From NCBI RefSeq assembly GCF_023371205.1, contig NZ_JAMCCO010000002.1:249501-313500 (forward strand): a stretch of 64,000 nt of DNA, read 5' to 3'. Shown piece after piece: positions 45,701 through 51,104 of this stretch (position 1 is its first letter; each line of letters opens with the position of its first letter). The notes under the pieces were generated by a model. That model was not told the origin of the DNA. It saw nothing but the letters and a program-made list of their open reading frames with translations, and ran no database searches. This DNA is from Parvivirga hydrogeniphila (lineage in GTDB: Bacteria > Actinomycetota > Coriobacteriia > Anaerosomatales > Anaerosomataceae). The position numbers were made by a program, and so were the translations under genes.

Positions 45701-46717
45701 GATGCAGTCGTTCGTGGGCGCCGTCGACGCCGAGCCCGTGTAGTACCCGTAATGCGGACCTGCGGCGTCGACGAGCGGCGGCTGCGCCCAGTGGATCGAG
45801 CGGTGCGCATCGCCGGCGGTCGCGTCGTGACACGCCCCGCACGCCGTGTCGCCCGCCGCGATCGCCGCAGCGTACCGCGGGTCGGAGGTGTTGCCGTGGC
45901 AGAGCGTGCAGCCCTCGCCCGGCCTGCGGGCCTCGTGCTCGGCCACCAGATCGCGCGAGTCGTGGCACCCTGACGCGATGCAGCCGTCCATGGACCACGT
46001 GCTCAGGTGCGTGTCAGGCGTGTAGTGCTGGTCGAGCGGCTCATGGCAGTTCGTGCAGGCAGGAAGGTCGGCGCCCGACTCGATCGCGGTCTTCGGGTGA
46101 CACGCAGACGCGTAGCACGTCACGGGGCGCGTTCCGTAGTTGAACGTGCTCTCGATAAAGACCGCGCCTGCGGCTCCCGTGCACACCTGGCTCGCGACCG
46201 GCGCGTACGAAGCGACCGTAGACTGAGCGACTACGTGGCCGCCGTGCGTCGCAGGCGCCTCGTGACACGCGTCGCACGACGCGGCGAGGTGGCAGTTCTT
46301 GCACCATTGGCTGGTGAACACGCCGCTCGTGACCCAGTCAGCATCACCGTGGATCCGGTGAAGCTCTTCTGGCGACGTCATGAGGGACGCTGACGACGCG
46401 AATCTCCCAGCGACGGGATCGTAGTACTGCCCGAGCCACGCGGTGTTCGCGTCTGTCCGTCCGTGACACTGGCTGCACCACGGAGAGTCGACCGCTTTCT
46501 CGTGTATCCCAGCGTCAGGACTCATCGCGTGACAGGCGTTGCACTTGGCGAACGAGACCGGCGCGCGGAAGTCGACCGCTTTCGAAGAACTGCCTCCGGA
46601 CACGGAATGGCACCCGAGACACACCGAGTTCTCTGCTGGAGCGGCCGCGTACGCGACACCGGTCACGGCGGCGCACACGACGAGCACCGCTACGGCGAAC
46701 AGCACTGTCCTTCTCAT
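42761..46717 (-). CDS. Giant 37-haem exported c-type cytochrome with C-terminal CarboxypepD_reg-like and F5/8 type C domains
   Basis: 1318 aa. A signal peptide (about 1-25) is followed by 33 CXXCH and 4 CX4CH motifs (CYASACH, CIASGCH, CIGSRCH, CAGTGCH) spread over residues 33-1030. No membrane anchor is visible. Residues about 1102-1182 look like a carboxypeptidase-regulatory-like beta sandwich (GLTGTVTNASSGAPVAGATV, AGGAYTMTVSAAGYQ). Residues about 1183-1318 look like an F5/8 type C (discoidin) domain (NLALNKTFTAS, EWLTVDLGAQYSVSKAEV), which binds carbohydrate. Likely a cell-surface or extracellular electron conduit anchored to polysaccharide. The CX4CH form is known from cytochromes c3. ATG 46717 follows GAGAGGGGAG. 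Confidence 0.93.
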   Translation of the reverse strand: MRRTVLFAVAVLVVCAAVTGVAYAAAPAENSVCLGCHSVSGGSSSKAVDFRAPVSFAKCNACHAMSPDAGIHEKAVDSPWCSQCHGRTDANTAWLGQYYDPVAGRFASSASLMTSPEELHRIHGDADWVTSGVFTSQWCKNCHLAASCDACHEAPATHGGHVVAQSTVASYAPVASQVCTGAAGAVFIESTFNYGTRPVTCYASACHPKTAIESGADLPACTNCHEPLDQHYTPDTHLSTWSMDGCIASGCHDSRDLVAEHEARRPGEGCTLCHGNTSDPRYAAAIAAGDTACGACHDATAGDAHRSIHWAQPPLVDAAGPHYGYYTGSASTAPTNDCIMCHTSNLLDEHMGTSNGVVTRLPRYTSDGTPLDCDSCHKSSKLEVLDAIATGKTNCEACHPVHAPISGAHRSAYTPSGDQGCSGCHAASLVDVHDGVTATTPSGKPLSGCDVCHGYYEGERGQQVQFAIEVANDTRCTACHAEYHAGATSKHTARDDASIDGCSSCHGVAGQPLDVTVVHKNAALGGCAVCHANPTRVPDISAKTAACASCHTTAGTDYHRALPGAHTFNAMPSSCIGSRCHAANTLPEVHEPYLSRYPQYATTCALCHQNADPGRIDWSRASADCSTCHEVHGDIATIHTAPDSQECVDCHETADVRSIHGATQDASCDYCHNEQVALPSSTKCTNCHGALSPVDPSHYPPAAHDASAESGCGQCHYKDMKAEHFKPTVGVTCVQCHEQKVDAFTAPWDKTCGACHPVKHAERQTKHQATNTACAGTGCHDISNVDNIHAGLPGGGCSVCHKGPDQPATTTDCTVCHAGVGPNHHEAHNASGSNPSGCKGCHFMYLDDEHSALGYTCQTCHGSTDTTVQAAIAAGDRRCLTCHPDSPHNARQAWEFTSKTSSGHRVSSDLPGMQSSFNVNGTTYTWTLPAASSFLKSGWATDSVMGCDACHTYSGATGPHGSAMKVNIDPSYPTSWKTVYLSNTSNGMSSTTVICAKCHDLNGTSGSWSNGVHSKGDHQGSSRGKCILCHAQVPHGWKRPRMLAYTTDGAPYASTGLTGLKLKSYVPGSWSEGDCSTSCGEHGSSVSPKWPLVLDPTAPTTGGLTGTVTNASSGAPVAGATVSVAGKTATTASDGSYAISGIAGGAYTMTVSAAGYQTWSSTVTVTNGITTTVNVALTPSASGGTNLALNKTFTASRYESSSYAPAKAGDGSESTYWWSKKDGGASDTEWLTVDLGAQYSVSKAEVAWYGDYWAKEFRIYVSTDNRNWTQVYSTTSAPKGTSTVTFSARNARYLKVECRRTGTGRNNGYGIAELRVFQ

Positions 46718-46721
46718 GACT

Positions 46722-46815
46722 CCCCTCTCGCCTCACGCCGACCACGTTCGGTGCTGTCAGCGCGGCAGAGGGGCTCTTGGCTGGTCACGGCACCCATGCG
46801 CTGCCCTGCTGACAG
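46722..46815 (-). promoter_or_regulatory. Structured leader of the 37-haem gene with sequestered ribosome-binding site
   Basis: In the minus-strand leader AGAGGGG (46722-46728, the ribosome-binding site) is complementary to CCCCTCT (46767-46773). In the loop of that helix lies GCTGACAG (46754-46761), perfectly complementary to CTGTCAGC (46808-46815) further upstream, which can also fold locally. The two arrangements could compete, as in riboswitches or attenuators. No known aptamer recognised with confidence. Confidence 0.45.
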
Positions 46816-46938
46816 GCATCGGCCGGTTGCGCCACCAGCTCATCGCCGCCCAAGGCGCCCAAATCACGGGCAGCGAGTCATCGCTTCCGAACCGCGCACC
46901 ATCGGTGCGCCCCTCACTCCCGGAGACGCGGTACGTGA

Positions 46939-46968
46939 ATTATGAGCGGACTCCCTCCGGCATGTCAA
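46939..46968 (-). promoter_or_regulatory. Promoter of the 37-haem cytochrome gene
   Basis: On the minus strand, a perfect -35 TTGACA (46963-46968), an 18-bp spacer and -10 CATAAT (46939-46944). The predicted start is near 46932, leaving a leader of about 215 nt. It is one of the strongest sigma-70-type matches in the window. Confidence 0.7.
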
Positions 46969-46970
46969 TA

Positions 46971-46984
46971 GTGACGTACGTCAC
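46971..46984. promoter_or_regulatory. Operator C: perfect 14-bp palindrome at about -45
   Basis: GTGACGTACGTCAC, two bases upstream of the -35 box. The 18-mer TAGTGACGTACGTCACGA (46969-46986) matches 10 of 12 defined bases of TTGTGA-N6-TCACAA (Rex) and the GTGA-N6-TCAC core of CRP/FNR sites. The position, centred near -45, would suit an activator of the CRP/FNR type. Confidence 0.6.
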
Positions 46985-47064
46985 GAGTGACTGCGCTCGG
47001 ACGGCAGCCGCCTTTCCGCTTGAACAGCGCACGAGCCGACACGCGTGCAGCACACGGTGGCTCG

Positions 47065-48531
47065 CTAGAAGTCGATTCCGACCCGCTTGCCCGGCACCAC
47101 GCGATGGCAGATCAGGCAGTTCCCGTCCTTGGGGAAGTCGTAGTTGCGCAACATGTAGTTGTGCTGCGTCCCATGCGGATTGTGGCAGGTCGACGTGCAC
47201 GTGAGCGGTCTGCGCGCCTTCACGTCGTAGTGCGTCGGCCGGACGGGATGGTTGTTCCGGTACTCGGTGGCAGACGACTCGTCGAAGTACGTCGGCGCAT
47301 GGCACTGGAAACAGACCTCGGGGTTCGGCTTGATCAGCAGCGGCGCCCAGTTCGAACCGTGCGGGGTGTGGCAGCGCACGCACAGCGTCTGGAAGTGCGC
47401 GCTGCGATCGTACGTCGCCTGGATGGCCGCCTTGTGGCACTGGTAGCACATCGCGTTGTTTCTCGCGGAGAGCAGCGCTGGGTAGTCCGCTGCGTGCGGG
47501 TTGTGGCAGTCCGCACAGTTCAGTTCGACCGTTCCGACCGGGTGATGGCTTGGCTTCAAGAAGTCGTACTTGATGCCTGGATGGCACCGGTAGCACAGCC
47601 CGGGCTGGTATTCGATGAGAAGCGGCGTGTAGTCGGAGCCGTGCGGCTCGTGGCAGCCCGTGCAGTTGTCGTATAAGAACGGGTGGTGCTGCACCGGCTT
47701 GAGAGAGAGCGGAGCGACCGATGGGTGGCAGGTGAAGCACAGGTCGCGCTGGTTGTCCACCAGAATGCCCCGATATCCCGACGCGTGAGGATCGTGGCAG
47801 TTGAGGCACCAGCGGCCTCCTGCTGGCGGATGGACCTGCTCGCGGTTCAGCTCTCGGCCGATCGGATGGCAGGTGACGCACAGGTCGCGCTCGTCTTGCG
47901 TCAGCAGCGCGCGGAACTTCGACGCATGCGGCTCGTGGCATTCTGTGCAGCGGCCTTCCTCGAACGGCACGTGAGGGTAGTCCTCTGACAGCAGCGGCCC
48001 CATGTCGCCGTGGCACATCCAGCACAGCTCGTTCTTCGGGAGGGTCGGCTCGGAGTCCTTGCCCTTCACCTTCTTCTCGGTCTTCGAGACGACCTGCCCG
48101 CCCTGGTCCTCCCCGACCTTGCTCTCGCCGGTCGAGAAGACGTCGAGCACCACTTTGAGCGGCAGCCACTCGACGAGCGTCTTCACCCGTTGCCACACCT
48201 GCTTCGCGCCAGCGATGACCGATGTGACCTCGACGTGGCCGTGAGGCGTATGGCAGGTGGTGCAGTCCTTGCGCATGAAGGGATCGTGCACCGTCGGATA
48301 CGAGAACTGCGGGATGAGCTCGGAATGGCACTGCAGACATTCGAGGTTGCGCGTGATGCGCTGTATCTGCTCGGGAGTCTTCGTCGTGTACGTCTGGACG
48401 ATGGTGGTCACGCCGCAAGCCAAGAGCAGCACGAGCAGCGCAACGCCGAACGCGAGCCGGCCGCGTCGCTCGGCTGTTCGATCGCGCTGGTCCTCAGACG
48501 CAGGACCAGATGTGACCTCGGCGTCGCTCAC
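47065..48531 (-). CDS. Membrane-anchored 15-haem c-type cytochrome (paired CXXCH repeats)
   Basis: 488 aa. One N-terminal membrane helix (about 26-47) and no cleavable signal. Fourteen CXXCH motifs and one CX3CH (CTSTCH) are present. From residue 165 on, the pattern is a repeat of a haem followed by CxxCHxPHA/G (CTECHEPHA, CLNCHDPHA, CTGCHEPHG, CADCHNPHA, CVRCHTPHG), the doubled-CXXCH family. A charged, haem-free insert lies at about 105-160 (KKVKGKDSEP). Likely a periplasmic or envelope-spanning relay to the 37-haem protein. GTG 48531 follows GAGGAGGG. Confidence 0.93.
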   Translation of the reverse strand: MSDAEVTSGPASEDQRDRTAERRGRLAFGVALLVLLLACGVTTIVQTYTTKTPEQIQRITRNLECLQCHSELIPQFSYPTVHDPFMRKDCTTCHTPHGHVEVTSVIAGAKQVWQRVKTLVEWLPLKVVLDVFSTGESKVGEDQGGQVVSKTEKKVKGKDSEPTLPKNELCWMCHGDMGPLLSEDYPHVPFEEGRCTECHEPHASKFRALLTQDERDLCVTCHPIGRELNREQVHPPAGGRWCLNCHDPHASGYRGILVDNQRDLCFTCHPSVAPLSLKPVQHHPFLYDNCTGCHEPHGSDYTPLLIEYQPGLCYRCHPGIKYDFLKPSHHPVGTVELNCADCHNPHAADYPALLSARNNAMCYQCHKAAIQATYDRSAHFQTLCVRCHTPHGSNWAPLLIKPNPEVCFQCHAPTYFDESSATEYRNNHPVRPTHYDVKARRPLTCTSTCHNPHGTQHNYMLRNYDFPKDGNCLICHRVVPGKRVGIDF

Positions 48532-48563
48532 CCACCCTCCTCAGGCGCACCGGAACCGCTCAT

Positions 48564-48577
48564 GTGAAGTCTATCAC
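48564..48577. promoter_or_regulatory. Operator D: GTGA-N6-TCAC repeat over the -10 of the 15-haem gene
   Basis: GTGAAGTCTATCAC. The central six bases on the minus strand are TAGACT, the best -10 candidate for the gene at 48531, so a bound protein would block transcription. It matches 9 of 12 defined Rex operator bases when flanks are included (48562-48579). Confidence 0.5.
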
Positions 48578-48616
48578 GCGATGCCGCCTCGGCACAGCAC
48601 CGCCTGACAAGGATTC

Positions 48617-49717
48617 CTAACGTCCCGTCAGTCTCACGCACTGCACGCGACCGTTCTCCTTATCGGCGATCACCAGGAATCCCCTGAGACGCTCGACATC
48701 GTTAGGGAAGTTGAGCTGCCCGGGCTCGGTGCCCCGTTCTCCATAGCGTGCAGTCACCGTGTGCTCTTCAGAAGAGATGCGCACGAGCTGGAAGGCGAAC
48801 GAGTCGGCAACGAGCACGTCGCCGTCGGAGAGCACCGTCAGACCACGCGGAAGCTGGAGCGGTCGTGAAGAGCGGTCGTTCAGCCCCTTCGGCGGAGTCC
48901 CGACCGTCCACAGCGGTGTGCCGTCTGGGCTGAACGCGGTCACGCGCGCGTGGTTGGAGTCTGACACGTAGACCGTCCCATCTGCGCCGACCGCAAGCCC
49001 GTTCGGATGGTCGAGGTCGCCTATCTCCATCCCCGGCTTGCCCCACTGGCGGACGAACGTGCCGTCCCGCTTGAACACGAAGACCTGCCACTGGTCCGTA
49101 GCGAACACGTAGTCGCCGCTCACTGCGACGTCCGTGACGGCGATGCCGCCGCCCTCTTGGCCGGACGACCCGCGACCGACCGGCTTCGTCGGGTCAGGGA
49201 ACCGCCGAAGCGGCTTTCCGTCCGGGTCGTACACCTCGATGGAGTCGTTGTAGAAGCTGGCGACGTAGACGTTGCCGTCCTCGTCCACGTCGATCCCCGC
49301 CGGGTAGTTGAGGCGTCCTGGCTTGTACGAGTACGTACCGCCCGGAACGGGCTTGGCCACACCGAAGCCGCCGAACTCGAACAGGAACCTGCCGTTCGCA
49401 TCGAACACGCACACCCGGTTGTTGCCCGAGTCCGTCACGTACACGCGGCCGCTTCGCCCCACGGCCACACCCATCGGACGGTCGAAGAGCGGCTTGTCGC
49501 CTACGCCCGGCCCGTACACCTGCCACACGGGCCTGATTCCCTCCTTCGGCGGAAGCGATCCGAGCGATTCGGGCCGGCCCAGGAAGTACAGGAGATAGAC
49601 GAGAAGGGCGATGAGCAGCAGGAAGAGAACCACGGCCAGCACCATGAACCACTGACGCGGCGTGAGCCGGATGCCGCGCCTGAGGGATCCCAGCGGGTTG
49701 ACGCGGCGTACGCTCAC
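48617..49717 (-). CDS. Membrane-anchored NHL-repeat beta-propeller protein (copy 2)
   Basis: 366 aa. An N-terminal membrane helix (FMVLAVVLFLLLIALLVYLLYFL) and an external six-bladed NHL propeller (RPMGVAVGRSGRVYVTDSGNNRV, YPAGIDVDEDGNVYVASFYNDSI, HPNGLAVGADGTVYVSDSNHARV, LPRGLTVLSDGDVLVADSFAFQL, FPNDVERLRGFLVIADKENGRV). Unlike copy 1 (32202) it lacks the second helix and cytoplasmic domain. GTG 49717 overlaps the TPR gene by GTGA. Confidence 0.9.
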   Translation of the reverse strand: MSVRRVNPLGSLRRGIRLTPRQWFMVLAVVLFLLLIALLVYLLYFLGRPESLGSLPPKEGIRPVWQVYGPGVGDKPLFDRPMGVAVGRSGRVYVTDSGNNRVCVFDANGRFLFEFGGFGVAKPVPGGTYSYKPGRLNYPAGIDVDEDGNVYVASFYNDSIEVYDPDGKPLRRFPDPTKPVGRGSSGQEGGGIAVTDVAVSGDYVFATDQWQVFVFKRDGTFVRQWGKPGMEIGDLDHPNGLAVGADGTVYVSDSNHARVTAFSPDGTPLWTVGTPPKGLNDRSSRPLQLPRGLTVLSDGDVLVADSFAFQLVRISSEEHTVTARYGERGTEPGQLNFPNDVERLRGFLVIADKENGRVQCVRLTGR

Positions 49718-50460
49718 TGGCTGGCCTCCAGTCTCTTCAGCCCCTCTTTCGCCTCGGTCATGTCCGGGGCGTACTTCAGCGCCGCGCGGTAGTATGCGAT
49801 CGCTGCTTCGCGCTTCCCCAGCTGCTCGCTCGCATAGCCGGCGATGTACTGCAAGTCGGCGTACTGCGGCTGGCTCTTCAACACCGGCTCCACGGTGAAC
49901 AGCGCCGACTTGTAGTGCTTCTGGCTCAGGTACAGCTCTCCGAGCGTCTTGGCGGCAAGCACGTGGTCGGGCGCTTCCTTCAGCACGTCCCACAGCGCTG
50001 CCTCGGCCTCTTTGGGCTTCCCTTCCGCAAGCAGGGTCACGCCGCGGTTGTACATCGCCGCCAGGTTCTTCGGGTCACGCTTCAGGACTTCTTCGTACTG
50101 CTTGAGCGCCTCGTCCCAGCGCTGTTGCTGCTGATACGCGTAGGCGAGGTTGAGACGCGCCTCGATGTCTTCGGGATCGCGCTTGACCGCGGCCTTCCAC
50201 GTCTCTTCGGAGACGGTCGCGGGCGTCGCCTGCTTGCCGCGCGTGAGCACGCCACGAAGCACGAAACCGCCTGCCGCCGTGACCGCAAGCAGAAGGACGA
50301 GGACCAGCAGCGCAAGCCACCCCGGAACGAGGTCCTCCTCATGCGGGCCGTCCTCGACGCCCTCGCCCGAAGCGGCATCGGGTGCGACGTTGTCTGCGAT
50401 GCTCGGCACAGCCTGGGCAACGTCCTTCGCGATGCCCTCCGTCTTGCGCGACCGCGTCAC
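49714..50460 (-). CDS. Membrane-anchored TPR protein (copy 2)
   Basis: 248 aa: an acidic cytoplasmic N-terminus, one membrane helix (WLALLVLVLLLAVTAAGGFVL, about 46-68) and four TPR units outside (LNLAYAYQQQQRWDEALKQYEEVLKRDP, MYNRGVTLLAEGKPKEAEAALWDVLKEAP and others). Coupled by GTGA overlaps to rex upstream and the NHL gene downstream. Counterpart of the protein at 33666. Confidence 0.88.
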   Translation of the reverse strand: MTRSRKTEGIAKDVAQAVPSIADNVAPDAASGEGVEDGPHEEDLVPGWLALLVLVLLLAVTAAGGFVLRGVLTRGKQATPATVSEETWKAAVKRDPEDIEARLNLAYAYQQQQRWDEALKQYEEVLKRDPKNLAAMYNRGVTLLAEGKPKEAEAALWDVLKEAPDHVLAAKTLGELYLSQKHYKSALFTVEPVLKSQPQYADLQYIAGYASEQLGKREAAIAYYRAALKYAPDMTEAKEGLKRLEASQ

Positions 50461-51104
50461 CGGGCCCCCTCCTGCTGGGAAAGCCAGAAGGACAGTATCT
50501 GCAGGTCCGTGGACAGACACACTGAACGGACGTTCACGTCGTCCGGTACGATCAGCCGCGTGGGAGCCATGTTGAGGATCGCCTTCACGCCGCCTTCGAC
50601 GATGGCGTCGGCGGCGATCTGGGCGCCTTGCACCGGCGTCGTCAGGATCGCGATCTCCACCCCGAGCTTGCGCACGACCTCGGGCGCCGAATCGACGTGA
50701 TAGACCTGCACGCCATGGAAGTCCTTGCCGACCTTGGCGGGGTCGATGTCGAAAAGCGCGACGATCTCGAACCCGCGCTCAGCGAATCCCGGGTAGCCGT
50801 GCAAGGCGGAGCCGAGCTTGCCATACCCGACGATGGCCACCTTGCGGCGCTCCTTCACACCCAGCAACGTCGAAAGATGCTCGATGAGCGCGGACACTTC
50901 GTACCCGATGCCGCGCGTGCCGAGCTCGCCCAGGTACGAGAAGTCCTTGCGGACCTGCGCGGGGTTCGTGCCGCACAACGCCGCAAGCCGCTCGGACTTC
51001 ACGAGCGGAACGCCCAGCGCCTGCAGCTCGACAAGGCACCGCAAGTACTGCGGCAACCGCTCGACCGTGCTGGCAGGGATCTCGTCGATACGCCGTTCGC
51101 TCAT
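50457..51104 (-). CDS. rex: Redox-sensing transcriptional repressor Rex
   Basis: 215 aa, full length for the family. A winged helix (PQYLRCLVELQALGVPLVKSERLAALCG...RKDFSYLGELGTRGIGY), a Rossmann domain with IVGYGKLGSAL and VALFDIDPAKVG, and the C-terminal swapped helix. Rex releases DNA when the NADH/NAD ratio rises and controls anaerobic respiration genes. Here it is co-translated with the ligase and TPR-NHL genes, so it is likely to control this cluster; candidate operators are at 32084, 38383, 46971 and 48564. Confidence 0.95.
   Translation of the reverse strand: MSERRIDEIPASTVERLPQYLRCLVELQALGVPLVKSERLAALCGTNPAQVRKDFSYLGELGTRGIGYEVSALIEHLSTLLGVKERRKVAIVGYGKLGSALHGYPGFAERGFEIVALFDIDPAKVGKDFHGVQVYHVDSAPEVVRKLGVEIAILTTPVQGAQIAADAIVEGGVKAILNMAPTRLIVPDDVNVRSVCLSTDLQILSFWLSQQEGAR

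Larger units (their letters stand above)
46718..47064. other. 347-bp intergenic region upstream of the giant cytochrome gene
   Basis: No gene seen. From the cytochrome start outward it holds the structured leader, the promoter at 46939-46968, a 14-bp palindrome and an inverted repeat CGAGCC-N21-GGCTCG (47032-47064) right behind the stop of the 15-haem gene. The last may help end that transcript but has a long loop. Confidence 0.6.

Noticed and set aside
46717-46932. Possible GEMM (cyclic di-GMP or cGAMP) riboswitch in the leader of the 37-haem gene.
   Set aside because: Some order of short motifs (CGCAA, GGCAGC, GGGTGCC) is reminiscent, but the conserved core with CGCAAAGCC and a GNRA-capped arm is absent. 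Kept only as an unassigned structured leader.
47032-47064. Terminator of the 15-haem gene (CGAGCC-N21-GGCTCG).
   Set aside because: Only 6 bp of stem, a 21-nt loop and no T run; too weak to list as a terminator.
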